From positions 108,993,977-109,057,976 of the forward strand of contig CM043949.1 of the NCBI GenBank assembly GCA_014529385.2: DNA of 64,000 nucleotides, written 5' to 3'. The position numbers and the translations under genes were made by a program. The notes under the pieces are model-generated. The model saw nothing but the letters and a program-made list of their open reading frames with translations, was not told the DNA's origin and ran no database searches. The stretch is from Adiantum capillus-veneris. Its lineage: Eukaryota > Streptophyta > Polypodiopsida > Polypodiales > Pteridaceae. The number at the start of each line of letters is the position of its first letter. The first letter of the stretch is position 1. Positions 11,520 through 23,389 of this stretch are shown here, piece after piece.

Positions 11520-12758
11520 AAAGTGTGAGACCAAGAAGTCCTCATCTTCTTTGATGGAGGAGCCAAGGCCAACTTCCTTTCACTTGAATTGGCGGCTCGA
11601 CTTGGAATCACACCCGACAGGCTGAGGCCACAGGCGAGGCAGTTCTAGCGGCACCAGGACAAGATGTTGCCATTACACCCGTCATTGGCAAACTTCGTTT
11701 GCATTGTCAAGGGTCATTAGGGCACAACTTTTATATCATGCCTTTGGAAGGGTATGATGTCCTCCTAGGAATCCCTTGGTACCACAAGAACAACGCCTTG
11801 GTTGACTATCGGGCTAAGAAAGCGACTTTGACGAATGAGGACGACAAAGAGATTGTATTTGATGGGGAAAAAAAAACCGAAAGACGAGTCCATCCCACTT
11901 GATGAAATCCAGGTTTTTTTTTACTCTATTTTCTTGAAAGAACTGAATGACAATTAAAGGTCGAATATTTTTTACCTCGAAAAGGAACGACAAGATTTTT
12001 TGCAAGCTTAGGCTGGCTGTTTCTCTGAGGGCTTACCAGGCGAGTTGCCTCCTTCACGTCCTAAAGATCACACGATTGATTTGATTCCCGGTAGTACACC
12101 ACCGAACCAGCCACCTTACCGAGTTAGTCGAGCCCAAAATGAAGAAATAATGAACCAAGGAAAAGAACATTTTGAAAAGGATCTCATCTAACCTAGCACT
12201 TAACCATTCTATTCACCAATGTTGCTAGTACTAAAGAAAGATGGATCTTGGAGAATGTGCATTGATTATAGAGCTCTCAATAAAATCACCATCTAGAACA
12301 GATTCCCTATCCCAAGGATCGATGATATACTCAACAGACTTCAAAGGTCTACTTGCTTTAGCAGAATCAATCTGAAGAGTGGTTATCATCAGATCCGAAT
12401 TACTTCTGGAGACATCTACAAGACAGTTTTCAGGCCCACTTTTGGTTTACATGAATATTTTGATGGTGCCCTTTGGCCTTATGAATGCTCCGGCTACATT
12501 CAACGCATAATGGATAGGATTTTCAGAGAGTACCGATCAATTGTGGACACTTTCTTTGACAACATTATCGTCTTCTTCAAGAATGAAGCAGAACACAAAC
12601 ACCACCTCTTGCAAGTTTTTCCAGGCACTACGAAACCATAAGTTGGCTATAAAAGCGAAAAAGAGCGAGTTTTTTTTTTCTTGCCTGAGATACATTTCTT
12701 GGGACACATCGTCTCAGCAAAAGGAGTAAAGATGGACCCAGCCAACATTGAGACTATT
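11520..12758 (+). other. A1 protease and reverse transcriptase region (fossil)
   Basis: Around 11540-11610 the translation shows IFFDGGAKANF and ELAARLGITPDR, a retropepsin-like block with DGG at the catalytic position. YDVLLGIPWYHKNN follows near 11752-11800, the second conserved protease motif. From about 12060 to 12760 the reverse transcriptase is recognisable (PPYRVSRAQNEEIMN, then [11 protein letters not shown], then a VDTFFDNIIVF palm box and the HFLGHIVS-equivalent at the end). It is broken in several places and further disrupted by the element inserted at 12759. Confidence 0.75.
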
Positions 12759-15599
12759 TGTCAGGTGCAACGGAAGAGAATAAGGATTTGCTCGAACCTA
12801 GTACTCCGCACTCAAACACGAGGGACACTTTACTTCACTTGAAAGAACTGAATTGAAGTGAAAGAAAGAGACAAGAGAGAGAAAAGAGACGACACAGGGA
12901 TGTCGGGTCCCAACCGTCAAGGGCCCCCTTGCTCTGTTGCCATAGCAAGTACTTTCTTTATCCTTGCACAATACTGATACAATGACTAAATGTTGAGATG
13001 CTGATGCTAATGGTGCTGATGCTGTGGTACTTGATGGCGACTATGTCGACGACGACAATGACGAATGTGACGATGACGATGATGATGCGGTCGTCAAGTT
13101 CGGGATCTGCGATGACGATGACGATGGCGATGTCGACGATGGTGTCAACGACGACAACATCAATGCTGAAAACTGAAAACGCTAGATGTTCTGCTATGGA
13201 TCTGCTACTGTGGCGGTACTGCGGCTTGGACCCGCAACTGCTTCGCTAGACTAGGGCTGAAATGCAAAAACGCTGGCTGATCTTCTGAATTCTGAAAACG
13301 CTGGCTGATCTGCTGAATTCTGAAAACGCTAGGCTGATCTAGTACTAGATGGGGAATCTGGCGAGGATCGGCAACCGGGTGGGAGCGGGTTCTCGCGAGG
13401 CTAAGGCTGAAAACTGGAAACGCTGGGCTGTTTGCTGAAATCTGAAAACGCCAGGAGGATCTGGGTCTTCTTCTTCTTGAGAAAACGCTATGGCTCTTGC
13501 TGAGGTGATGCCTGACTACCGGGTGCCTGCCTCCTTGTGTCCCTGCTTCTTCTCCTTCCACTAAGTGCCCAATGGGTTTCATTTGTAGGAATTATATGCT
13601 GGGTAGGGCAAGCTTCCCAACAAACTTACAAAAAGAATTCCAAAAGTCACTTCTAATAAAATGACTTATAAGAGGTGGTTCACGCGGTAAAATGCCTGCA
13701 TGATGAAATGGTTGTTCTTGTGCAAGAGAGGGTATGCAAGTGTGACTGGTCTGGACATGCACGTCCTGCTAAAGGCTCACAAAGGTGCCAGGCCCAGTCC
13801 TAAGCTAAGACTCATGCTAGACTATGGCAGAAGCGTGTCCACGTGGAGCAAGTGAAGTGCGCAAGTGACATCCCCCCCCCCGATTAAAAGTGAGGCACAA
13901 CTGCCGAACTTCTATCTGTACTTCTGATGCTGAATGATGAATGCTTCCGATGCTTTGGATGCATCACCAATGAAAATTCCTCCAAACGGGTAGATACTAC
14001 GGATGTAGGTACTACTACGATGTAAACATCTACCGTACGAATTACTAGGTAGCTTTACTACTGTCGCAGAATACCAGCCTTCGTGCTGACTCTACCTGCA
14101 AGCAAGTAGCACCACCCCAATAGTCCTGTCATGAAAACATTGCGGGTGAAGCTGAAAAGGGTGCTCAAAGAATTGTCGACGAAAGTGGATGCATGCTACA
14201 TGCGAATGCAAATGCAGAAGAGGTTAGGGATCCTGTCTCCAACTCCTTCCATATCCGCATACAAGGCTAGGAGATCTTGGTACTCAAGATCTAGGTTTTC
14301 GTGTATCCGATGTCGGTCTTCCTTCAAAGACATGGCAATGAAGATGGGATCTCGTAAGTCCATGGTCGGGATTCAAAGATTCTTTCAAGAAAAAAAACCG
14401 GGAAAGGTTCCTTGGGTTCTTGGTCTTGTTTGGATTCTTTGGGTTCCGTTCTTCTTGGGTTCTTGAGTTCTTCAGGTTCTTGGTTCTTCTTAGTACTTGG
14501 GGTTCTTGATTCTTATGGGGTTCTTCTTTAGGTTCCTCCCTCGAGATCGCGAAGTTGAAGCACGCACAAAGCTCTGATACCAATGTCAGGTGCTGCAAAA
14601 GAGAATAAAGATTTGCTCGGATCTAGTACTCTGCACACAAACACAAGGGACACTTTACTTCACTTGAAAGAACTAAACTGAATGAAAGAAAGAGACGAAA
14701 GAGAAAAGAGTCGATGCAGGGATGTCGGGTCCCAACCCTCGAGGGCCCCCTTGCTCTCTTGCCAAAGCAAGTACTTTCTTTATTCTTGCACAATGCTAAT
14801 ACATTGACTAAATGCTGAGATGCTGATGCTAATGGTGTTGATGTTGTGGTACTTGATGGTGACTATGTCGACTAAGTCCGGGATCTACGATGGCGATGTC
14901 GACGATGGTGTCGACGATGACGGCGTCAATGCGGAAAACTGAAAACGCAGATGTTCAACTATGGATCTGCTACTGTGGCAGTACTGCGGCTTGGATCTAC
15001 AACAACTGCTTTGCCGAACTAGGGCTGAAATGCAAAAACGCCGGCTGATCTGCTGAATTCTGAAAACGCTAGGCTGATTTGGTACTAGATGGGGAATCTG
15101 GCGAGGATCCATAACCGGGTGGGAGCGGGTTCTCGCGAGGCTAAGGCTGAAAACTGGAAACGCTGGGCTGTCTGCTGAAATCTGAAAACGCCAGGCTGAT
15201 CTGGCCCTTGGGTCTTCTTCTTCTTGAGAAAACGCTAGGGCTCCTGCTGAGGTGCTGCCTGACTGTTGGGTGCCTGCCTCCTTGTGTCCCTGCTTCTTCT
15301 CCTTCTACTGAGTGCCCAATGGGTTTCTTTTATAGGAATTATATGTTGGGTAGGGCAAAGCTTCCCAATAAACTTACAAAAAGAATAAAATGACTCATAA
15401 GAGGTAGTTCACGCGGTAAAATACCTACATGATGAAATGACTGTTCTTGTGCAAGAGAGGGTATGCAAGTGTGACTGGCCTGGACATGCACGTCCTGCTA
15501 GAGGCTCACAAAGGTGCTAGGCTCAGTCCTAAGGTAAGACTCATGCTAGACTATGGCAGAAGCGTGTCCACGTGGTGCAAGTGAAGTGCACACGTGACA
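12759..15599 (-). mobile_element. Short non-autonomous LTR retrotransposon inserted in A1 (fossil)
   Basis: Two long direct LTRs (12759-13870, 1112 bp, and 14584-15599, 1016 bp) enclose only about 710 bp. The ends read TGTCA...TGACA. The flanking CTATT at 12754-12758 and 15600-15604 is a 5-bp target duplication inside the A1 pol gene. Orientation is minus: GCTCTGATACCA at 14571-14582, next to the right LTR, is the reversed primer site TGGTATCAGAGC. The C-rich run at 13871-13881, next to the left LTR, is the reversed polypurine tract. The internal part has no recognisable gag or pol, so the element must have been moved in trans (TRIM/LARD type). The LTRs differ by several percent plus indels, including expansion of a GAC-type microsatellite in the left copy. 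Confidence 0.88.
13871..14583 (-). other. Internal region of the short LTR element
   Basis: Between the polypurine tract and the primer site. No known protein domain is visible on either strand. A TTCTTGGGTTCTT-type simple repeat lies near 14400-14530. It presumably keeps only the cis signals needed for copying. Confidence 0.6.
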
Positions 15600-15604
15600 C
15601 TATT

Positions 15605-16850
15605 GGCCTGATTTGAAGAATGTTCATGAGGTTCGAAGCTTATCTGGGCTTGTGCTCATATTATCGGTGGTTCATTCGGAAACTTGCAGAGACAGTTTCT
15701 TCTTTGCATTTACTGACCCAAAAAGGAGTCCCTTTTATTGTGGGGACCGACAGAGGTGAATGCTTTTCATACTTTGAAAGAAAAATTGACTACCGGACTA
15801 GTGTTGGCTTTGCCAGACTTCAAAAGTCATTCGAAGTCTATTGTGATGCTTGTGGTCGTAGTCTTGGAGGAGTTTTGTTGCAAGAAGGCCATGTCATTGC
15901 TTATAAAATGAATGTTTTCACGGCCAGAATTGGTAGCACAAATATATGAAAAAGAGCTATTGGCAGTGATCCATGCTCTTACACAGTGGCGACACTATTT
16001 ACTCGGAGCTGACTTTACGGTTTTTACGAATCATCAGAGTTTACGCTACTTCTTGTCACAGGAGCAGCTTTTGAAAAAGCAGATGCAATGGGCTAACATC
16101 CTGTCACAGTTTCACTTCCAGATTCTTTTGTTCAAGGTCAGAAAAATTTAGTGGCAGACGCATTGTCTCGGAAGCCATTGATTCTGGCTATTTCCGCGAT
16201 TCATTACAGAAGCTTCGAGGATATGGTTGATCAGTACGCCACTGATCTTGACTTTGCTGATATTTTTACCGGCATACAGAATGGGGGGACAATTCCAAGC
16301 TATTCCATACGGACTGGCCATTTGATGCGGAAAACGATGTTGTGTGTTACATAGCCTTTGAGGGAAAAGGTCTTGACAGAGTGCCATTGTCCACCTTTTA
16401 CAGGCCACCGCGGCATCGATACCACCTTGAAGGGTGTGGAGCGTTACTCTTATTGGCCGAGGCTTAAAAAGATGTGGATGACTTTGTTCGCACTTATTTA
16501 GTATGCCAAAAGGTCAAGCTTTACAAGCATAAGGCACACGGACTTTTACAGCCTTTTACCCATTCCCTCCCGCCCCTGGGAAAGCATTACTATGGATTTC
16601 ATCTTTGATCTCCCCAAGACTCAAAGTGGGTCTGATGGCATTTGGACAATCATCAACAAATTCAGTAAGCAGACTCACTGCTCTACGATAATGAAGACAG
16701 TTAAGCCCAATCATTTAGTAAAACTATTTGTCTTACAGATGCATGCCTGAGTCCATTGTTTCGAACAGAGATCCCTGGTCTACTAGTTGTTTTGTAGGGC
16801 AAAGGGAGTCAAGCAGTCACGTTTGAGACGTTTTCAAGCTACCAGGACAC
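15605..16850 (+). other. A1 RNase H and integrase region (fossil)
   Basis: A1 resumes exactly at the target duplication. SYYRWFIRKL at about 15660 is the end of the reverse transcriptase thumb. FEVYCDACGRSLGGVLLQEG near 15830-15885 is the RNase H start with its first catalytic Asp. YEKELLAVIHALTQWRHYLLG and FTNHQSLRYFLSQ near 15945-16055 are later RNase H blocks. VADALSRKPL near 16150 marks its end. The integrase zinc-binding region follows to about 16510 and traces of the core to about 16790. It is broken in several places. Confidence 0.8.
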
Positions 16851-16984
16851 CCATCGAGCCCTTGAGTTTCTACCTCAGTTTGACGTCACCTTCTCTGGAG
16901 GGTTCTCAAGACACCCCAGGGTGCGAAAGGCGGCATCTTACTTTCCTCCCGAACCTTGGCAAACGCAGTGTCCAAGTCCATCGT

Positions 16985-17335
16985 ATACTGGTCGGCTTCA
17001 AAATTCTTATCCTAGGTTTGGGGAATGTTCTAAACTACTAATTGATTCCCTTTTTCCTTTCTTTCCTCGTGCCCTCGGACCTGCGGGTAGCGTCTTTCGC
17101 TTCCCCTATCCATTGGCACGTCAGAATCAATCATCGAAACCCTAAGACGCACTATCATCTGATTCCTCTTGCTCTGGAATCCTTTGATGAACTTGCATCT
17201 CGTTTCCTTAGTTCGTCGGAACCCTCTGATTCTCCAAAATCGTGTGATGAGCTACTATCTGGTTCCCTTGATTCATTCTCTTCACTAGTAGACTCTTGCC
17301 TTTTTGAGGTGGATACTATCCTACCCGTCGCATAA
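16985..17335 (+). repeat. Left arm of a ~350-bp inverted repeat
   Basis: By eye this matches the reverse complement of 23390-23745 at very roughly 85 percent. Shared blocks include TTCCTTTCTTTCCT, TTGGCACGTCAG, CCCTAAGACGCACTATCATC and GGATACTATC. The arms border the inverted A2 block on both sides. Confidence 0.8.
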
Positions 17336-17339
17336 GTCA

Positions 17340-17930
17340 ATGAGCCGCCATGCATTCCAAATCATTGCTTAATCATGTCCCATAAGTCTCTGAATGGAAT
17401 GAGACTTCTGGTTTAAAGCATAGTCTTGAATCTCTTTAGCAAACCATAGCAAAACCGCTCAATCTGGTCTTTCAAGAGAATCTCCAACAAGTATCCAAAA
17501 ACCTCTGGCAGTAGTCATCCACTGTATCTTTCTAAGTCATTTTCAAGTGATACCAAGTCGTGATGACATATTCATCTGCACCGTTCCTTTCAAGTAAGAT
17601 GCCGCCTGTCGCTCCTTGGAATGTTCTGAGAACCGCTGCTCTCCAAAGAAGGCAGCGTCAAACTGTTGTACAAGCCTGAAAAAAATGTCTAGAACGTGAC
17701 GGCTTGACTCCCTTCCTTGAACTCCTTGGTTTTCGTGTTGATATGATCATTGTCAAAAGAGGATGAGCTCTCCTCCTCTGAACTGCTAGGTGGCCTTTCA
17801 TGCCCTCTAGACTTTTTCAAAAATCTACTTCAAACAAATCTTGTCTTAGGTGCTTAGAAATTGAAGAAGCTTCTTAGCACCCTCGAACACTTCACATGGC
17901 GTCTTTCCTGTGTGTCATTGTAGGCAAACT
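17340..17930 (-). other. Gag-like piece at the low end of A2 (fossil)
   Basis: Minus-strand translation gives KDQIERFCYGLLKRFKTML and FRDLWDMIKQ, which match the capsid region of the related copy A3 (KEQIERFCCGLPTEIRDY and the segment after it). Finding gag downstream of integrase is out of the normal order and points to rearrangement. Confidence 0.6.
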
Positions 17931-17949
17931 CCATCAAGGGCAAATACTT

Positions 17950-19300
17950 TTCCCATTTAGTCTTCTAATCCGAAGAACAAGAGTTCAACAAATTCAAAAC
18001 CATGGAATTGGCTATTTCAAATTGCCCATCTGTCTGCGGGTGGAACAAGGATGAGAACTGCAACCACGTGCCAATGTTCTCCCAGATTGATGTCCAAACA
18101 ACTAGTAGACCGCGGATCTTTGTCCGAAAAATTGGGCTCAGACATGCCATATATTCGAACAGTTTTGCCAAAGGATTGGGCTTAACTGTCTTCTTTTTTG
18201 CAGAGCAATGAGCCTCCTTCCTGAATCTGTTCATGACCGTCCAAAGGCCATCACACACACTCTGTGTCTTCGGGAGATCAAAGATGAAATCCATTGCAAT
18301 ACTTTCCCAGGGGCGGGTGGGAATGGGTAAAGGTTGTAGTAATCCCTGTGCCTTCTGCCTGTCAAACTTGACCTTCTAGCATAGTAAACAACTGCGAACA
18401 AAGTCGTCCATATCCTTCTTGAGTCTCGGCCAAAAGAAATAACGCTCCACACCTTTCAAGGTGGTGTCAATGCCGTGGTGACCCGTAAAAGGTGGACAAT
18501 GGCACTCAGTCAAAACCTTTTCCCTCAATGGCTTTGTCACGCACAACATCGTTTTCTTCATCAAGTAGCCATTCCGTATGGAATATCTCGCTACTACCTC
18601 CCCATTCTGTATTCGAGTGAATACATCGGAAAAATCCGGATCGGTGGCGTACCGATCAACCATATCCTCGAAGCTTCTATGATGAAACGCAGAAATAGCC
18701 AAGACTAGGGGCTTCCGAGACAATACATCTACCACCAAGTTTTTATGTCCCTGCACATGGACAATTTGGAAGTGAAACTGTGAGAAGACGTTAGCCCACC
18801 GCATCTGCTTTTCCGAAAGCTGCTTCTATGACAAGTAGCCTAAACTTTGATGATCAGTAAAGACCGTGAAAGTGGCTTCGAGTAGGTAATGTCGCCATTG
18901 AGTAAGAGCATGGATCACTGCTAATAGCTCTTTCTCATAAATCTGTGCTGTCAATTTGGCCTTAAAAACAATCGGCTTTCATAGGCAATCACATGGCCTT
19001 CTTGCATTAAGACCGCTCCCAAACTACGACCACAAGCATCACAATAAACTCCAAATGGCTTTTGCAAGTCTGACAAAGCCAACACTGGTCCAGGAGTTAG
19101 TTTTTCCTTAAGTGTCTGAAAGGCAGTCACCTCTGTCGGTCCTCACGAGAAAGGGACTCCTGTCTGAGTCAAAATGTGCAAAGGGGAAGCTACCTCTGTA
19201 AAATTTCCGAATAAATCGCCAATAGTAAGAACACAAGCCCAAGAGGCTTCTAACTTCATGAACATTCTTCAAGTCAGGCCAATCGCGGATAGTGTCACTT
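17950..19300 (-). other. A2 RNase H and integrase region (fossil)
   Basis: Read on the minus strand: LLGLCSYYWRFIRKF near 19240, RNase H traces to about 18800, VVDVLSRKPLVLAISAFHHR near 18740, then integrase zinc-binding residues GHHGID and RSCLLC at about 18490-18380. The catalytic core traces KTQSVCDGLWTVMNRF and the HPQTDGQFEIANSM block lie near 18250-18000. It is the inverted counterpart of A1 15605-16790. Confidence 0.8.
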
Positions 19301-19439
19301 TTGGCCGGATCCATCTGTACCCTTTCTGTTGAGACGATGTGTCCCAAAAAATGTATCTCGGGCAAGAAAAACTTTCTCTTTTTCACATTTATAAGCAAGA
19401 GATTTGGGGAAAGGAGACTGTCCCAGTCTCTTCTTCTCC

Positions 19440-19755
19440 AAAGCATGACCCACAGGATTTGCATGATTATGAGAAGCATGATGAATTGAATGACAATGAT
19501 TTGCATGATGATTTGAGTGACAAGCATGATGATTTGGATGACAAAGATAAGCATGATGATTTGAATGATATTGCTAAGCATGATAATTTGGATGCCAATG
19601 ACAAGCATGATGCATTGCATGATCAAGATGTGATTTCTCACAAGCATGATGATTTGCATGATCAAGATGTGATTTCTCACAAGCATGATGAGTTGCATGA
19701 AGAAGATGTGATTGTTAAGTTGATGCTTTTTCTAGCGAAGCTAACCTCATTGTAG
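19440..19755 (+). repeat. His-Asp-rich tandem repeat region in element E
   Basis: The DNA repeats GCATGATGATTTG-like units. In one frame these read as about ten copies of KHDDLxDxD variants (KHDELND, KHDDLDDKD, KHDNLDAND, KHDALHDQD and so on). The last two are near-identical 48-bp units with DVISHKHD(D/E)LH. The product would be strongly charged. No known domain is recognised. Confidence 0.7.
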
Positions 19756-19781
19756 ATTCGATCAATCACGAAGAACCGATC

Positions 19782-20630
19782 TTGGCTTTCGAGTCGAGGT
19801 CCAAAGAACCCCCACAGGACGATTTGATCATTCAGGAAGAACCGATCTTGGCTCTCGAGCTTAGGTCCAAAGAACCCTCACAAGAAGTATTATGTGTTCG
19901 CATGATTGATACGCACGCATTGTTCGAATGTTTCATTCGTGATCGTTTCCTATATTTTAGTCAGCATCGTTATGTGATCCCTTTTCCTAGGCATGACATA
20001 TTGTATGTTGAGCACATTTCTCTCATGGATGAGCACGAATGTATGCGGATTGTTCATGAAAAGCTGAAAAGTATGTATGTAAGGAAGTCACATTCCATGT
20101 CTCTTCCTTGGCATGACACATTCGTAGAACGAGCACAAGAAAGTATGAGCACCAAGCATGGGCATTTCCATTGTGATTTGCCACAGTTGATTGATTTCGA
20201 TCCAACAGAAAAGATGCGATCTCATTGTTTGCATGTGTGTGGTGAACGGGTTGTCACTCCGTCTCTTTGTTCATCTACATTGCATACACAGTCTTTAGCG
20301 AAGACAAGATTTTTTCCACTCACTTTACATGGAATAGATATGTTCATGTTTTTGTGTTGGAAGTTGTTTCAGGAATTTTCAGCCATGGAGATTCTTGAAG
20401 AAGAAAGAAGCAAGACTCTAGATGAAGTTGAAGCATCGAAGGAGCCACAGAAGACTTTGTGTCGCTTTCGGCGCGGCCCAAAGAAGCAAGCTTTGCAGAC
20501 CTTTATGAAGTTCAAGTACCGCACGACCCACACATCAAAGTGGGCCGGCGAAGAGTCCCTTCCAGGATTCCGGATGCTATTGGCGATCTCCCTCGACGCC
20601 ATACAGTTCGGTACTAGTACCTCACTTTGA
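19782..20630 (+). other. Unrecognised open frame directly before the 3' LTR of element E (fossil)
   Basis: About 280 codons ending just before the purine tract and LTR, the position used by extra 3' genes in some LTR elements. The N-terminal part repeats an EEPILA-ESRSKEP motif twice. His- and Cys-containing stretches follow (RHDILYVEHISLMDEHECMR, SHCLHVCGERV) and then a basic segment (RFRRGPKKQALQ). No transmembrane segment or signal peptide is evident, so an envelope is not supported. I recognise no family. Confidence 0.5.
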
Positions 20631-20641
20631 AAAGGAGGGGA

Positions 20642-21779
20642 TGTAACGTGACACATCCAACCCTATGTGTCCGTGGACAAGCTACAGCATGATCAGGGTT
20701 CAGTCAGTTCAGTCAATCTAAATTTAGCAGTGATCTGGCACTTTTGTGAGTCTATTCGTAGACCGTGCATGCCCAGTCACTTAGCATAGATGCATATCCT
20801 CTCGTTGCACACAGCATGATCATCAGTATTCCCTTCAGGATCCATCAGATTCAGTCAGGGGAATTTTCCAGTGCATTTAGCCTATTTTCCCTATTTTTGG
20901 TATTTTCACTTATTATTTTTAAGTGACTTTCCAACAAAAGTAGGTAGAACAATTTTGCTAAGTTAATATATAAGCAAACCCAAGTTAGCACTTTCTGGCA
21001 GAAGAGGCAGTAGGAGCTTCCCGCTCAACAGGCAACTTCTCAGCAGAACCCCGCAAGACCCCTAGGCGTTTGTCATCCCCATCCTCACCGCACTTCAGCC
21101 TTGGCATTTCCATCCTTTGCATGATCGCCATCACCCTCAGCATTCCAGCGTTTGCAGATTCCCATGATCGCCATCAAATTCCAGCTTTGCTAGCGTTTTT
21201 CCAGTTCAGCCCATCAGCGTTTTTGCTAGTAACAGAGCAACACCAGCGTTTTTGTTTTCAGCCTGCTCTGCAGCAGAATACTCAGCGTTTTCAGCATACA
21301 CAATAATAGCAGATTCATCCCCATTGGTTGCAGAAGTTCCCCCAATTTCGGGCCCATGAAAACGCAGCCAAAACAGTCATTTTCAGCCACCGAAACAGTC
21401 CGGAAATTCAGCGATTAGAAGACCACAGATTTCAGCCCTAAAGTCGTCGTCGTCGCACCGTCGTCGTCATTGGCATAGTCCAAGTTGCATCAACCCATTG
21501 CATACGCATTGTACCACTTTGTGCAATCATAAGTAGACCACTCTCGCCGACGAGAGTGGGGCCTTCGGAGGAGGGTTTTACAACGTCTCTGGTGTCGTAT
21601 CTCTCTCTCTCACTCTCATACACTTGCACGCACAATGTCCATTCACTTTGTTTGTGATCATAGCATCTCTCATTAAGAACAGAAGGCTCTACCTTCCATA
21701 AGAACAAAAGGAACCTTGAGCACAGTTCGGAGCACTCATCTTGAGCAAAGCGCACACAATCATTCCACTGCACCTAACA
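20642..21779 (+). repeat. LTR of element E
   Basis: Starts TGTAACGTGACAC immediately after a purine tract. The 3' end is near 21773 (CACTGCA) or 21779 (CTAACA) and was set by where the A2 protease sequence resumes. It contains a TATATAAGC box near 20968 and several GCGTTTT motifs. Confidence 0.65.
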
Positions 21780-22700
21780 CCCTTCATTTGTGAAAGTCGC
21801 TTTCTTAGCCAGTCAACCACGACGTTGTTCTTGTGGTACCAAGAGATTCCTCGGAGAACATCACACCCTGCCAAAGGCATGATATAACAATCCTCGTGCC
21901 CTAAACACCCCTGACATTGCAAACGAAGTTTGCCAATGATCGGTGTAACTGCAACATCCCGTCCGAGCGCCGCTAGGACTGCCTCCACCTGTGGCCTCAG
22001 CCTGTCAGGCGTTATTCCAAGTCGAGCCGCCAATTCACATGAAAAGAAGTTGGCCTTGGCTCCTCCATCAAAGAAAATGAGGACTTCCTGATCGTTCACT
22101 TTGCCCCAAGTGCGGCAAAGTTTTGTACTTTAAGTCATTTGATTTGGGTCAGGCCCCATGCAATGTGGTGTCAGTTTTGCTTTCATCTTTCCTTTTCTTC
22201 CGCACTCGGCTGCTGCTCTGTAAATCTTAAGTTTATCTTCTGGTTGTCCTTTGGTTCATCTTCTTTTCAAGAGTTCTTGTCCATCTCTTTCTGCAAGTAC
22301 AGGGTCCGCTTTTCTGCACTCATCTGTCCTTTCGGTTTCCTCCCTACCTGAGGAGAGAAGCAATGGCCACACGCCATCTCGAGTAAATTTTATCAATCGA
22401 GTAATTCTTCAAATGTTCCGCCAAACTCATGTCCGTGGAGTACTTAATCAATCTGTTCACACATATGCCAATCTGCAATTGTCATTTGTACTTCATTCCG
22501 ACAAACTTGTCCGTCGAAAAAAAAATTTGCCCAAATCTTCATTCTTTTTCTTCAGTTCCCATGCCGGATTTTCAACTTTTCTTTGCCTTCCCCCTGAAAG
22601 GTGTCATCTTTGTTAGATTCTCCACGCAAACACGTGTATTCTGGGATTCTTTATGGCTTTATTCCCTGTAAGACAGAGCGATGAAGACAGGAGCGCGCCC
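21780..22700 (-). other. A2 protease and gag region (fossil)
   Basis: Minus strand near 22080-21990 reads VLIFFDGGAKANFFSCELAA, the same protease block as A1. CYIMPLAGCDVLRGISWYHK near 21890-21830 is the second motif. The stretch from about 22130 to 22700 is collinear with the gag and leader sequence of copy A3 (33330-33760) but is heavily decayed. Confidence 0.7.
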
Positions 22701-22827
22701 AATGCGCGATGTATGAAGGGTGGGAGTGGCTAATAAGTCCGAGGTCGGGGCACGAAGATTCTTTCACAAAGACCTGCGTGTGCTGCAAAAAGGATCGAAT
22801 CCTCCATAGAAGAAGAATCTTTCTGTG

Positions 22828-23379
22828 CTGTGATACCACTGTAACAAACTTGGACACCCCAAGTCAAGATTCTACCGCGACACAGCAGAGATTCACTTCA
22901 AAACGCTTCACAAAAGACGACACGGCCCGGCATAGTTGCGTGCCAAGAGGTATTGGCCCCAAAGACTGGCGCCCCTTTTGGTATTTCTTTTTATATTAAT
23001 ATGTGTGCAAAGTACAAGAGAGTCCGTGGGTACTCACTCTCAGACTCTGCATCCAAATGCTCTGAGAAGTGAGTCCCAAAAGGACTTATTTATTCTTACA
23101 AGGGATGCCCAAAAGGAGAGCCCTAAAATCAAATAACTCAAAAGCAATGGCTCCCAAGCGCTTTCAGCGCTTATTCAGTCAGCCAAAAGCAGTAGCATAA
23201 TTTTCGCGGAAATCCGTACGTTCTACCACGTAAGCAACTCAACGCGTTTTGCGAGACTCTGCCACGTCAGCATCCAACGAAAATTGCCGAGGTCCGTACG
23301 GCACTACCACGTCATCCTGTCGGCGCGTTTGCCGGCAGTGTGTGTGTCCGAGGGCCTGCTACGTCACCAGTTTGTGACA
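22828..23379 (-). repeat. 5' LTR and primer site of A2
   Basis: The LTR spans 22841-23379 on the minus strand, from TGTCACAAACTGGTGACG to TTTGTTACA. One base further, TGGTATCACAGC at 22828-22839 is a variant initiator-Met primer site. It is shorter (539 bp) than the A1 LTRs. Confidence 0.85.
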
Positions 23380-23389
23380 GTTTACACCA

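Larger units (their letters stand above)
19420..21779 (+). mobile_element. 3' part of a third LTR retrotransposon (E) inside A2 (fossil)
   Basis: A plus-strand block interrupts the minus-strand A2 pol. It has a coding part (about 19440-20630), a purine tract AAAAGGAGGGGA at 20630-20641, and a long LTR from TGTAACGTGACAC at 20642 to about 21773-21779. No 5' LTR or primer site is present, so only the 3' part remains. The LTR style (long, with CAGCGTTTT and CGTCGTCGT motifs) recalls that of the short element at 12759-15599, suggesting related families. Confidence 0.65.

Noticed and set aside
12998-13249. Met/Thr-rich 83-codon frame
   Set aside because: It falls within the expanded GAC/GAT microsatellite of an LTR. 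The other LTR copy lacks it.
19782-20630. Envelope gene in element E
   Set aside because: The position would fit, but no signal peptide, transmembrane anchor or Cys pattern supports it.
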